64,000 nt of DNA from Congeria kusceri (lineage: Eukaryota; Mollusca; Bivalvia; Myida; Dreissenidae). Positions 29,101-44,100 of the stretch are shown here, piece after piece. The stretch is from the NCBI GenBank assembly GCA_027627225.1, contig CM051033.1, forward strand, positions 50,281,516 through 50,345,515. The letters are read 5' to 3'. Made by a program: the position numbers and the translations under genes. Position 1 is the first letter of the stretch, and each line of letters opens with the position of its first letter. Below the pieces are notes generated by a model. That model made no database searches. It had not been told where the DNA came from and saw nothing but the letters and a program-made list of their open reading frames with translations.

Positions 29101-32100
29101 TTGTATTGTGACAGAGTAATGCTCCTTTTTCACATAGATTTTCTGGTTAAAGTTTATATTCAAAAGTTTTGTAACTTAAAAACTACAGAAGTTATTCACT
29201 TGAAACTTGGAATATAACTTTTTCATCAACTCCAGTGTCAGGGGCAATATTTCCTATTACTATGTTGTTGTTTTTTGACAGAGTTATGCCCCTTTTTCAC
29301 ATAGATTTCTGGTTGAAGTTTATATTCAAAAGTTGTGTAACTTCAAAACTACATAAGTTATTCACTTCAAACTTGGAATATACCTTTGTCATCCACTCCA
29401 ATATCATTCCCTATAACTGTTTTGTTTTTGACTGAGTTATGCCCCATTTCCAACTTGATTGTCTTGTTAAAGTTTTTATTCAAAAGTTTTGTAACTGTAG
29501 AACTGCAAAAATCATGCGAAACTTGGAATATACCTTTGTCATAAACTCCAGTGTCAGTGGCAACATTTCCTGTAACTCTGTTTTGTATTTTGTCAGAATT
29601 ATGCCCACTTTTTTACATAGATTTTCTGGTTAAAGTTTATATTCAAAATTTTTGTAACTTCATATCTACAGAAGTTATTCACTTGAAAATAGGAACGTCC
29701 CTTTGTCATCAAGTCCAGTATCAGGGGCAACCTCTATATAACTCTGTTTTGCATTATGACAGATTTATGCCCCTTTTTCTCATAGATTTCTGGTTAAAGT
29801 TTATGTGCAAAACTCTTATAACTAGACAAATAAACAAGTTATTAACGACATAAGGTTTTCACGCAATACATTTGTTTTTATAATATCTCAGCCGAGCTCC
29901 AAAATGGTTCCGCTCTGTTGAAAAACATGGCCGCCAGGGGGGCGGGGGAGTTTTCCTGATATTGCTATGCAAAAAGCTTGTGAACACTCTAGATTTTTTG
30001 CACAATCAACATGAAACTTGCTAAGAACATTTGTTCTTATGATATCTTTGCCGAGTTTGAAAATGGTTCTACTCCGTTGAAAAACATGGGCGCCAGGAGA
30101 CGGGGCAGTTTTCCTTAAATGGCTTTAGAAAAAGCTTGTGAACACTCTAAAATTCACACTTTGTGCCCAATCAACATGAAACTTGCTCATAACATTTGTT
30201 CTGATGATATCTCGGCCAATTTTGAAAATGGTTCCGCTCCATTGAAAAATATGGCCGCCAGAGGGGGGCAGTTTTCCTTATTTTGCTATATTGAAAACTA
30301 TATATAAAAAAAGCTTGCGGACACTATAGAGGCTGCATTTATTGTCCAATCTTCATTAAACTTGCACAGAACATTTGTTCTAATTATATCTCAGGCGACT
30401 TCGAAACTGGGTCATGTGGGGTCAAAAACTATGTAATTAGGTCAAATTGAATAAAAAGCTTGTGAACACTGTAGAAGTCATATTTTTTACCCAATCTTCT
30501 TGAAACTCACTCAGAACATTTGTTTCAATAAAATCTCGTACGAGTTCGAAACTGGGTCACATGTGATCAAAAACTGGGTCACCAGGCCAAATTGAAGAAA
30601 AAGCTTGTGAACACTCGAGGCCATATTTATAGATCAATGATTTCTCGGATGAGTTCGAAACTGGGTCATGTGGGGTAAAAACTAGGTCCCCAAGCCATAT
30701 TGAACAAAAAGCTTGTGAACACTGTAGAGGCCACATTTATTGGCCAATCATCACGAAACTTGCTTAGAACATTTGGAGCAAGTTTGAAACCATGCCACAT
30801 GGGGTCAAAAATTGGGTTACCAGGCCAAATTGAAAAAACGCTTGTGAACACGAGAGAATCTATGGAGCAGAAATGGAATACACCCAATTTACTTATGACC
30901 TTGAATTGTGAACTTATAAGGACCATAACTCTTTCTTCAATATTTACGGAGTTATTGCTCTTTGTTTAATTTTCTTGTGCTGAGCATAATTCCATTAGTA
31001 TTGAAGGGATTGAAATGAAACTTAATGTTTGATAGAGGACAATGAGAGGAAATGCACAGCACAAGGACCACAACTCTTTCCTCAATATTTACAGAGTTAT
31101 TGCCCTTTGCTTTATTTCCTTTTGTGAAGCATTAAGTTTTTTGTGTGAAGCATAACTCCATTAGTATTAAAGGGATTCAAATGAAACTTCATATGATGAT
31201 TGAGGACAATGAGATGAAGTGCAGAGCACAATCACCATAATGCTTTCTTCAGTATTTACGGAGTTATTGCCCTTTGTTTAATTTTCTTGTGCGAAGAATA
31301 ACTCCATTACTATAGAAGGGATTCAAATGAAACTTCTTATAGCTATATGGTACAATGAGATGTAGTGCGGAGTGCAAGGACCACAACGCTTTCTTCAATA
31401 TTTACAGAGTTATTGCTCTTTGTTTTATTTTCTTGTGCAAAGCACAACTCCATTAAAAATGAAGAGATTCAAAAGAAACTTCATATAATGATAGAGGACA
31501 ATGAGAGAAAGTGCAGAGCAGGAGAACCACAACTCTTTCTTCAATATTTATGGAGTTATTTCCCTTTGTTTTATTTTCTTTTGTGAAGCATTTATTTTCT
31601 TATGCGGAGCATACTACCATTAGTATTGAGGAGATTCAAATGAAACATCATAGAATGGTAGTGGACAATGAGAGGAACTTCACAGTACAAGGACGATAAC
31701 TATTTCGTCAAAATCACGGAAATATTGCACTTTGTTTAATTTTCTTGTGCAAAGCATTACTTCAATAGTATTGAAGGGATTAAAATGAAACTACATATAA
31801 TGATAGAGGACAATGAAAGGAAGTGCAGAGTACAAAAACCATAACTATTTCTTCAATATTTATGGAGTTTTTGTCCTTTATTTATTTAATTGTGCAGAGC
31901 ATAACTTCCTTAGTATTGAAGAGATTTAATAGTATTGAAGTGCAGAGTACAAGGACCATAAATCATTCTTCAATATTTACAGAGTTATTGCCCATTGTTT
32001 TTTGGGGTGTGTGGGGTGGGGGGAGGGGGGGAGCAGATAAATACTACCTTAGTATTTAAGTTTTTTTTTAAATAACATCACATAAATTGATAGAGGACAT

Positions 32101-35100
32101 TGAGAGGAAGAGCGCAGGGTACAAGGACCATAACTCTTTCTTCAATATTTATGGAGTTATTGCCCTTCAGTTAATTTTCTTGTGCTGTGCATAACTCCAT
32201 TAGTATTGAAGTGATTTAAAATAAAACCACATATATTGATAGAGGATGTTGAGAGGAAGTGTAGAGTACAAGGACATAATTCTTTGTAGGAAGCGTCATT
32301 TTTGCAAACATGTAACTGACATTGTGTTGCCTTCCTGAGACAAGCATATGCTTCGGGGGCATACGTCACATCTTGTGACAAGCCTTGTTATCAGGTGACC
32401 ACTCTGAGACATCAAGACCTTCTAGTTTACAGTGAGGTCTTAGTTATTGCCATTTCTCACATGAGCAAACATCATCATGCCATCATGGTCTTCTTGCTTG
32501 AATAAAATTTGAAATGGTGTAGGACCAAATCTAGCGTATTTTGGCTATCAGGAACACATACTTGCGCAAAAAAGCAGTCTAAAGAAGAAATGTAGATCTG
32601 ACACGAGTTATCATTTCATACCATATTTAAACGAGCTCTGGAATTTTGTTAGGTAGTGAGCCGTTGGCAAGCTTAATAACAAATTGCCTGGACAAGTTTA
32701 ATAAGATATGATATGAAATGACATAAGTGTCAGATCTCTTTCCGAGTGCTTTTAAACGGAAAAAAAAAACTAATTTAACAAAAACATGTTGATAAATCCT
32801 AAAAATGTGGACTGAAATGACGTCATTTCATGTTGACAACGTCATTTTACCAAAATAATGTCATACCTTTGGTCATTCAAAGAATATGTAGCCAATGAAA
32901 ATGCTCAAAATGTTATCTTACACATGTGTAAGATAAAAATAATTGTAATTGTTGTGCTACACAAAAAACAAGATATAGAATGTGATAAAAGCAATATCGG
33001 TATTTTATTACGTGTTTAATCTGAACTTGCAGAATGAGTTGCCTACAGATATCAGCAACGCACTTGAATGCCTCCTACAAAGATGCCTATCAAACGAAAA
33101 GGACAATAGGCCATCTGCTGAGGATTTGCACAACGAATTGACAAGGTATTTATTAAATAAAAATGACGCGTGTTGTGGGAAAACCGGGCTTAATGCATGT
33201 GCGTAAAGTGTCCGCACAGGCTAATCCAGGACTTTCCTGTTTTATGTTATTGTCTTTTTTAATGGAAGTCTCTTCTAAACATAATTCCACTGTAGGTGGA
33301 AAGTGTTGTCCCGAATTAGCCTATGCAGACTGCACAGGCTAATTCGGGATGACACTTTACGCACATGCATTAAGTCTGATTTTCCCACAACATGCCTCAA
33401 ATATAGTGTGCATATATATTACCAGACTATGACTTTGTTCATGTCTTTTTTATGTCGGGCCGGCGAGCTCAGTTGGTAGAGCGCTGCACTTCAAATCCGA
33501 GGATCGCGGGTTCGACTTGTGAGGGGATTGGTCATGAAAATATTTCTACGGCCATTCCCCCCCCCCCCCCCCCCGACCTACCTCTGATTCAAGTAGGGCA
33601 GTTGTCAATTACTGGCATAAGTATGTGAACTAAGTACTGGTTAACCAGCTTAGCCAGGAAAAGTGTGAGTAGTTAACTGACCGCCGTTATATGACTGAAA
33701 TACTATTGAAAACGGCGAAAAATCCAAACGAACACAAACGCAAAAGATTTCTTAAAGTAGCAGAGTCCATTCAATCTCATTAAAATCATCTCCAGTCTGA
33801 CGCTTCTATATTATCCGCTGACTGGATCTGATGACTTCGCATTAGGGGTCACGTTCAAATGACCTTTTCAGCAGCCAATCAAACTGTTGCCTTCAAAATG
33901 TGGTATAGCTATATATGAAAACCACAAAGACTATGCTCGAAATTAACGTGATGTTTACTCGCCTAAGGTACCACTATATCCATTGTTATCCTCGGTAACA
34001 TTAACTATAAATGATTTATTCCAGAGGATCAGCTGGAAATGCATAACTTTTCAAAATCCGTGACCAAACTTTGCTGTGCAACAGACAATTTCATTGGGTG
34101 CAGCAAGGCTAATATTTTGTTGTTTGGAAAGTCATTAGTACGTGACCTGTTATACGATGTCTTCAAATCCTAACAATGTTAGGCTTTGATTTTAATGAGT
34201 CCATTTCTTTAATAAATTTCAGAAAGTTTTGTGTTTTATAAATATTCGCAAACACAGTTTTCATTATGTTCTTCAGATACAATTAGACTGTTAGATTTCT
34301 AAAACACTGCATGTTATTTTAACACTCCAAAACTTTTCTTACTCTGAGGAAGTTGTGTATTATGTGTTACACAGCCAATTGCATTACTAAATGTCTGAAA
34401 GCTATTTGATTTCTATAATTAACATGTTTTTCTTTACTTACGTAAACAGTATCTAGAAAGTTTGTGAAATAAATGGCCAAATTTACCAAAGTTTTGAATT
34501 AGAGAGATTTATAATATTGGCCCAGGTTGGTAACTTTTTTTATTTATCGTTGTTTATCGGCCAATAAACAATGATTTGAAGTTCTGATGCAAAGGAATTA
34601 AACCACGAGGGCGTTGGTCTGAGTTGTTTAATAGCCACGCATCAAACAACACAGAGTTTTTTATTGGCCGATAAACAACCATAATGCGAAAGTTATTTCG
34701 ATTCTAACATGTTTCGGCAATATGTATTTGCAATTGTAATTGGAACTACTGTTAACTATGCTCCGCACAGAATCGGGACTTCTTTTTGCGTTGTTTATTA
34801 GGTAGTTTAACAACGTTACTTTTGGTCTTTTCTATAGAAAAATTAGCAAATATCGTGTTAGAATAGGACTTTCCTAATGCCAAAGTGTTGTGCTTTTGAT
34901 TTCATGTTTATCTTCAGGAGTTCTTTTCATAGCCTCTTTCTGTTGTAGGCTGCAGTCGCTTCAGTTGAATGTTAATGTATAAATAATTGGTGGCAGCAAC
35001 AGTTTCCAACTGTTACAACCTTCGCCACTTCGAAGATCAGACAGAATATTGTGAAGAGGGCTGTATATGGTGTTTGTAGTTAAATCATGGAAGTCCAAAT

Positions 35101-38100
35101 GGATGCGTGAACTTGTAAATTTCAGTTTCGTGTACAAGGAGAAGTAGAAATAAGAACAGCAATGTTTGTAATTGAATATTGTACTCAACGTTTTCAGTTT
35201 TGTTTATATATTATGTTTATACAATTTTTGTTAGGCATAAGCTGTCTCGTTCATTTTTCTCTCATTGTTAAGGATTTTTTATCAATGTTGTGGTTGTAAA
35301 ATTAAAATTTGGATTACTTCATTTTGATTTTTTATATCTTACATGTAAATGGACTATTAGAAGTCGTGCCTTACTACACAGAATAAAATACATTATGCAT
35401 ATTACATAGAATATTACATGTGTATGGAATATTGTAAGTTGTTTTTTCCTTTAAAAAATCGATTATAATTTGTGTAGCTAGCATCTGCTTGTAGTAGATG
35501 AAGATCACATGATTATAAATCCGTGATAATTTGTGAAGCTAGCATCTGCTTGTAGTAGATGAAGATCACATGATTATAAATCCGTGATAATTTGTGTAGC
35601 TAGCATCTGCTTGTAGTAGATGAAGATCACATGATTATAAAGCTGTTTATTATATCTCTCTGTAACCCAGAATGGTATTGACATCTGCACAGTTTGGGAA
35701 AAGAATGACGAAAAAAACACAGAAATGTACATTTTTTAAGTTGATATTCTCTTTGCATCTTATTTGTTAACAGTAAAAACACACCTGTTCAAAAACAATT
35801 TACATATTACAAACGTTTGTCCGAGTTAAAAGTTAATAATTTCTAATCACAATATAAATGGAACTTTATTATAATCAAAATATTAAATTTATTTCTTTAA
35901 CTATGACTATGATCGTTTCCAAATAATGTTAATAACACTTAAACATACAGTCATTTTGTGTTATTGTGTTTCTGTTCTTTTCTTCGCATTTGAACAATTT
36001 ACATGTAATAAAAAGTATTCCACTACAGTTACTGTAATCTCCTTTCATATCACCAATGAATAAAATCTATCCACTCATTCATGTGTTTTAGTTTGTTCGC
36101 TAGTTTTAGGCCGTCAAACTCCTCGAAGCGGTTACCTCACCTGTCGGTTAACGGTAAACACTGCCATCACAAGTAAAATCCTTCCAGATCTGGAAGGATT
36201 ACGTGTTTGTAACTTTTACTTATTTAATGCAACTCAATGCCATTTTCTACATAATTGGACTTTGTATATATCGTTTGCAGTCAATAATGAAAACAGAAAC
36301 AGAAAATAACTGATTAAAACAATGATTAATTTATAGAAGGTTTAAATCGATCATCAACACGTGGTTTGTTATGACGGCAGGGATTTGATTAGAACTCTGT
36401 TCGGAACCAGTCAGATCTCTGCGCGGAGGTTGTTAGGCCGCATGTTGTCTAGTGACAGAGTAGAGACCCATGCACCTGGTCCTTATACATCCGTGTCCGC
36501 ATCCGTGACGATTTTTTTTACAGACACGGGCTCATTCACACGATTTGTCAAATATCCAGTGACAGAATTTAAAAAAAGAAAGAAAAGAGTACTAGATATT
36601 TTCTTATAATAAGATTGCCTATTATTTTTTATCTAAAATTAGTTTGTATCAATTAGGTAACATTTGTTGATCGACTTCAAATGTTTTAAAGATTACAAAT
36701 TCTATTAACTTGCTTATATTCAATCATACAAAAGCGGAGAATAATCAAAATGTCTGGACGGAAAAATACAACTTGGAAGGTATCTTTGTTGAGTTAAAAG
36801 TTTCCCCAATATAAAATAAATACTATAAGATAACATGTTTGATAAACACAGCTTGACCTAAAACTAGACCTATTTTCAAACTAAGATGCAAATGCCACCT
36901 GATAAACATCCACTTGTATATTAAGACAAGGTTCTAACAAATCTCATTCCAGAATGCTGAAAAAGAAAGCTGTCGGCCGTCGGTGAGTAACGAGACGGTA
37001 TGCACGTGGTACGATACAATAAGTTGTAATGCGATACACGTTAAATCATATAAAAGACAGAAACAATATGTATACGAGTACATTACATATTGATAATAGC
37101 AAATGCTCCACTGTAATTGTAGTCATTACGACTTCACAATATACTTTTATCATATTATACAGTAAAGCATGTTTATTTGTATATTATTAATTTGTTAATT
37201 TATTAATAAATAATTATTAATAATTCTTAATTCTGAAATTGTCATGGCATATAAGTATTATGTACAATGTATTGTTTACACTGTCACCCAGACTGTATGC
37301 TGAACATATTAGCTTTATACTATTTTGACATTATGAAAATTGCTGTAAATGTATAGAACTTGACCACCAATTACGCGCATCAATATTGTTAATTTGGCAC
37401 TGATATATCTGTTTAACGAAGCATTAAATGAGAGTTCCTGAGATGTTAGTAACTCGACGTGAAACTTTTTTGTTATATTTAAGCTTCGCATTCATGTTTG
37501 TAATTAAAAATTACACACAATTGTGTAACTAATATAGTACAACGCATTACGGATACGTTTATGAACAGCCTCATACGGACGACGGATACGGACACTGTTA
37601 CGGAGAATGCCGGATGAGGCGTACCATTACCCAAGCGTACCAAGATGAAGCGTACCACTTTGCAGGACAAAGCGTATCAAACTATATTGCATACATTCAA
37701 TGAATGAAATAAAATGTTTAATGATGAAATAAAACATTGCTTGCATTGTCCATCGTCATTTATTAAAATAACATGAAATAAAAAAGTCGAGATTAAACGA
37801 ATAATGGAAAAAAAGTCGGCAATCAGTCGGCGATAATCGCTGATCAGTCGGCGATCAAAAATTGGTCTGCGACAAGTCACCAGTCTGCGATTGAACGCCG
37901 ACTAAATCAAAACCAACGAAAACCTTCTCACGACCGTTTGGTCGGCCAACGGTCTTCGATGCAACATCCAACACCATCTGCAACCAAAATGGGTCTGAAG
38001 ACCAGTCGGCAACCATCGACAACCAGCCGCCTACCTCCAACAACCTGTTAATGACCTTTTTAAGACCTCAGCAGCCACTGGTCGTTGATAGTCGGGAGTT

Positions 38101-41100
38101 GGTATTTAGGTGGTCGCAATCTATGTGTGACCAGGGCTTAACTCTAACTGGACTTTATATTATTATCACGTGCAAGGCATGTGAATTTTTGGTTTAAAGA
38201 ATAGTCCTATGATGCTATTTTATTATTAAAGTTTGATTATATGTGAATTTATCTACTCTCATAAACCCTTTTTTATTACAATTTAGAAATGAAACTACAT
38301 GTAAACCCATAAATGTTACTTTGAACATTAATAATTCTTGTCTTAAGAATAGTTTCTTATACATGTACCTTCACTTGTTTATATACCGGTCTCTTTTTGG
38401 GGCTCTTCCATTCATTTTTGTATAGGTTTGCATGATTGTTAATGTCTCTATAAAATATGTGTTTGTGCGTTGTTTTGTGAAATATCCGTCTCATTATCTG
38501 TGCTTTATTGTTGTTGTTTTTTCTGCAGTACATTCGGTTCAAAATTTGATAATAATTAGGGGACAAACCATTTACTGAAATAGGGAGAATAGTGGTTTTC
38601 TGTTTATAAACACTCGCATTCCTATGTGTTTATACATCGTCTCATTTAACCGTTTTGATTCGCCCATTAGTATAACGCTTCTCACTTGCATTTTCATCTG
38701 TACCTTTCCACAAATGTACGTGTAAATATTTGTTTTGTTGAATTGCTGTTTCTATCTCTGTGCTGTGTTTCCTTAAAACTCCCTTTTCCATTTATGTAGG
38801 TGGGTGTCTTTGCTCAGTTAAAGGAGGAAGACGACAGTCTAAAGAATTATGTTAAGTCATTTCTGTATGTGTTTATTGCTATATTGCTTCATGTATATAA
38901 TTATCTGTATCTATTCTCGGGTAAATAAGTAAGTATATAATGTTTGTGGGAACTGCACTCTTTTCGTGTATATCCCCATGGTTTTGTGTGTGTGTTTTTA
39001 GGATAAATGTTAAAGTACATATATTATATAACTTACTTTAAATAAAAGTGTGATGTAAATTGCAATGATGTTTATAAAAATCAGTTAATTAATATTCTGT
39101 GTGTTGTTTCCTCTGTAATTGTGTGATAGCCATGTTGTACATACCTCAATCCTTCTATTGTTATGTTTTCAGTCATTTCGTTTTATCAAACTGTTTCATT
39201 AGTCTTTGTAGTTGAGTGGTCAAATATAAGTTAAATGTATCAAAGTATGGCTGACGTCTCCAGAGAATGGTTCATAAGGCATTCAATAAAACAACTGTAT
39301 GAAAACATTATTAAAAATTTATCTTAGTGACCTCATGTAACATTATCTCATTTAATTGTAGAGGCTTAAATAATATGCATAAAAGAGTTGATGTTGTTAA
39401 TTTTCTAAGCAAACAAAAGCTGATATATATTGTTTACAAGTTGTGCATTTTACTTCTAATATAGAAAAGCATTTGTACTCTTTATGGAACTCTCACGTAT
39501 ATTTTAGTTATGGCAAGTCCAATGCCAGAGGCGTAGGTATTATGTTTAAAAAGGGCTTAGAGGCTATAGTTTCTCAATCTGTTTGTGATACTAATGGCAA
39601 TTATGTTGCGTTGGACATAACTTACCAGTCAAGACAATTTACCCTTATTAATGTTTATGGGCCAAATACAGATTGTCCTGTTTAAATCAAAACACATTTT
39701 TGAAATCACAGATTCAAATGAATCACTCATTTCTGTTCTGGGTCGGATGGCTTTACAACAAATTTCTTCAAAGTTTTTTGGAATAAATTGGCCACTTTGT
39801 AGTTAGGTCATTTCATTTTGCATTTATAATGGCGAACTATCAGTGACACAAAAACAAGGTATTATCACTTGCATTCCAAAACAGGATAAACAAAAACAGT
39901 TTCTTAAAAACTGGCGACTTATAAATCTTTTTAATACTATATACAAATTAGCTTCAGGTTCAATTGCTCATCGTCCAAAATAGGTTTTAGATATATTAGT
40001 GAATAAAGACCAAACATGATTTGCTAAAGGGAGGTTTATTGGTGAAAACATACGTCTAATCTATGACATAATGAATCATCCTGAAAAATATAATATTCCC
40101 GGACTCTTAATGATGATAGATTTTAAAAAGGTCTTCGACACATTATCTTTTGATTTTATTAATAACACTTAATTATTTTTTAACTTTGGTCCTTCAGTCT
40201 TGAAATGGATAAAGTTGTTTTATACAGAAATTTTAACAGCTGTTCAGCTGAATGGATTTTAACTAATTTCTTTGAAATACAACGCGGTTGTCGTCAAGGA
40301 TACCCCATTAGCCCCTACTTATTCATTCTCTGTACCGAAATATTGGCTGCAAAAATAAGAATCAGTAAAAAAGTAAAAGGAATTTTCATTAACGGCGTCG
40401 AATATAAAATCTCTTAATTTGCTGATGACACTTCTTTATTATTGGATGGAACTCAAGCCTCTCTCAAATCCACTTTCGATATTTTACAAGATTTTTCTTT
40501 AATTTCTGGTTTAAAGGTTAACTTCGAAAAAAAAATTGATTGGGGCATTGAAATATATTAAACGGTCAATGATAACAAAATAGAAGCTCAGTTGGGGAAA
40601 TACTTGTTTTAGATTACTTGGAATTAACTTTGATGTTGACCTAGATAAAATATCATTAAATTTCGAAGACAAAATTGATACAATAAGTAATTGCATAAAG
40701 TCATGGAATAGAAGAAAACTTACACCAATAGGTAGAATAACAGTTGTTAAATCAGTGTTACTGCCACACTTAACTTACTTGTTTGCTACTTGTTTGCTAC
40801 CCTTCAGGCGACATAAAATTGGGTATATTTCATTAACATAATTAACCGTATTTTATGTTACCATTTTTATCTAGCAGAACCCGATTATGTCAGCTGCAAG
40901 TATGTATGTAGGTCGAAGACTAGTTTAAACACACACAATCTTATATTTTTATTAAAATTATCAATGTTTTTACTGTCGGCATTGAATGTGTTAACATTTC
41001 AAAAGTTTTACAATATTTTATTTCGCAATTTTTCCTAGTATTTATCAACTGCTAAGTGTCGAATAACGTTCTCCGATTTGTTTTTAATTGTCCCACCAAG

Positions 41101-44100
41101 TCTCCAAAAAGCGAAAATACTGAGTGATATCGTTGATCTTTATTTTTAGCAATTGGCACCATAACGGGAGTTGCACTGCGACAATTTGCACACATAATGC
41201 GAACGTTATGGTCGCAATGAGTCCCCGGCGTGTAATTGTCTTTCTCTTTACAAATGGATTCCTCTAAAATGTCCCGTGTTTTAGCTCACAAAGTGCTCTA
41301 GGGTGAGCTCTTCTTGTCAGTCAACGTCCGTCGTCTGTCATCGTCGTCAACAATTTACTTACTAGTAAACAACTTCTTCTCTGAAACCGCTGGGCGGATT
41401 TTAACCAAACTTGTCAGAAATGTTACTTGGATGGTCTTATAACAAATTGCTTCAATTCGTTTGAATATATAGAAAACTCTGGTTGCCATGGCAGCCATAA
41501 AGTTAAAAAAACTGCAAAACTTTAAAAATCTTGTCAGAAATCACTGTAGTCGATATGCCAAATGCCAAGCAGCGCCTTGACCTCAAAAAAGAGAACGTAC
41601 AAAATGTGTTTGCATAAAATTGGTCTTTAACATGTCCCTTCTTAGAAATCAAATGATGCATCATTGAGTATTTTTATATATTCAAGATGGCTGCCAAGAT
41701 GGCAGCCGGAAGTTGAAAATTGACACTGTCCCAAATAACGTGAGTAAACAAAAACATTTTGAGCACATGCATTGTGTTTTTAGTTTGAACCACCATGCCA
41801 AACATGTTTTCAAACAGTTTCAGCAAAATACCAGTTGAAATATTTAATATGGCCGACAAAATGGTTTCCGAAATATGTTATTCCATATTTTACTCATTTC
41901 TCATAACAATAGTTTGTTTAAAAGATTTGGAGATTTTGGGAACAAATGCAATGCTTGTTTTTGATAGAGAAATTCTTTCAGCCGTAAATAATATAGCTAT
42001 TTTCGTTGGGCAAACAAATTTAAATATATAGATTCAATTTGGTTAGTAACCGCTTTAAAACCTATTCCCAAGCGCGTTATAATAGTTTAACAACTTAAAT
42101 GTGTAACGGCACACGAACATAAAAACATTAAATTTAGCATTTGATTCACGTTTTGTATAATAAAACAATTATTCATGTTCTGCCTTTATAGACAGTAACG
42201 ATCGTTTTCGTTTAATATTAAACTAATGATTTCAATTATAGTATTACAAAAGTTAAGCATATATAACCAAGCTATGTAATCTGGCATTTTACATCACGCA
42301 TTACGGCTTCTTCCTGAGATGCACGACTATGATCTGTGATATGTTCTATATGATGCTAGGTCTTGAAATATAGTCAACAAAAAAGGATTTAACTGATACT
42401 TGTATTAACTTCGTTTCATCGTGCCTCAGAAAGTTGCTCTGGTGAACATCAATCATTGAGTAATTAAATTTGTAATTCAATTGAATTAATATTCTCGTGT
42501 ATTACTATTTAATTTGTATCTGCAATTCTATGATGTTAATTTTTATTTACAAGTGCGTGTATTTTGATTAATTCTGGGCTAAGTGTGAGGTTCGGCATGC
42601 CTTTAAACCGGTTGAAACCCCCAATGCTTTGCATTGACCGTTCTAAGGCGGTGACCCCAGTTTTAATAATTTCTAGTTGTTTGCAGAGCAACTATAGGTA
42701 CAGCTTCTGAAATCCGATGGTTAAATGATTTAACTCATATGTTATTACGCGAACCTAACAAGTGCCATTTTGAACATCACGAACGTCTCCCAAATGCATC
42801 CATCGTTCCGATGAAGAATGTTATTAGAAAATACATGTAATATGTTTAAAACAAGCTAAAAAAAAAGTTGGGTAATTCACAGTTTTTGGAGCAGGATCAA
42901 ATTTTGAGACTAAAAACCGCGAAAGCAAGCAGTCCACCATGCAGCGTTCGAAGTCATTGATAAATAGTTTAATAGGGACACGATTCAAGTAGAATCATGG
43001 ACATATTATAATACTAACATATTCATCTCGCTTATTGTCGATGCAAGTTAAGGTGTTTATGTGTGACATATTTACCAAATGTATAACTTTTCATCGTACC
43101 ATGAATTAAAACGAACAAAACGGGTCACAAAGCGAACAGAGAAGAAACATAGACATTCTAATCCTAACCTTTTCGTCTTTTTATCGCCGACTCATGTTAA
43201 AGTTATTTGTTGATTAATTAGTTTATTACTTATTGTATTATTCACTTGGTCGTAATAATAAAAACAAGAAATGTCTTTAAAAAAGACGATGGGCGTTGAA
43301 ATTAATATTTTGATGTCATTTTTTACCCAAAACAAAAGGAACTAGATGATCGGTTACGTGACTTCTCGGACTCCAGCTTTTTTGGTCCCTACTAAGGAGA
43401 CTTCTCTGACTGAAGATTTTTCGGACACTATAAGGAAACTTATCGGACCCAAAATTAATTTGAGATAAACTCAGACATTATTAATATGTGTACCGTGAAT
43501 AAACCGATCATACTGTCCATGTTTTCACGGTGATCAATGAAATAGTGGTAAATATAGACATTAAAATGGGCAGGGTGAGGTAAAAAAGGACCAGGTGCTA
43601 AGAAACAGGGGCAGGGCAATCAAGTCGTGCGCCGTTAAATGACTAACCTAAATGCTAGTAATTTAGGTACTATAATTGTTAAATTAATTTGTCAGGAAAA
43701 TTTAACAAATTAGCATTGTCAGAAAATAATTGCGGGAATGAATGAAAATTATTATATATCAGACGAGTGTACATAGTTATGTTATTTAATATACTATCCG
43801 TATCATTTGTTTTGCAAATAGTGTATTCATGCAAGTGAAGTAAAAGTAGCTTAAGGTATTCGACCCATAATTAGCTCGTTAATTTCTGTATAATTTCGAC
43901 GAAAGCCGTAGCCGTCCGTACATTACCGTTCGCATTCGGAATACATACAAAACTTCTTTAAAAATTATTTATTTCTTTAGCTACACCGTACTATTTGTTT
44001 TAGATTTGAATATCGTCGCTTTTAAAAGCAAATTAGATATGCAATAACTATTAAAACGTAACGAGCATAATTGAAACGAAAGTTGAATCGGAGTTTGTTC

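Noticed and set aside
28824..31699. Series of 60-100 codon ORFs with similar peptides
   Set aside because: They repeat with the satellite period and result from tandem DNA, not from genes.
33459..33530. tRNA gene with good A box
   Set aside because: The anticodon stem does not pair, the B box is altered, and a SINE body follows. Treated as a SINE head.
38802..38865. Exon-like block VGVFAQLKEEDDSLKNY after tttatgtag
   Set aside because: Its phase does not fit the kinase exons (joining gives an early stop), and it has no strong donor.
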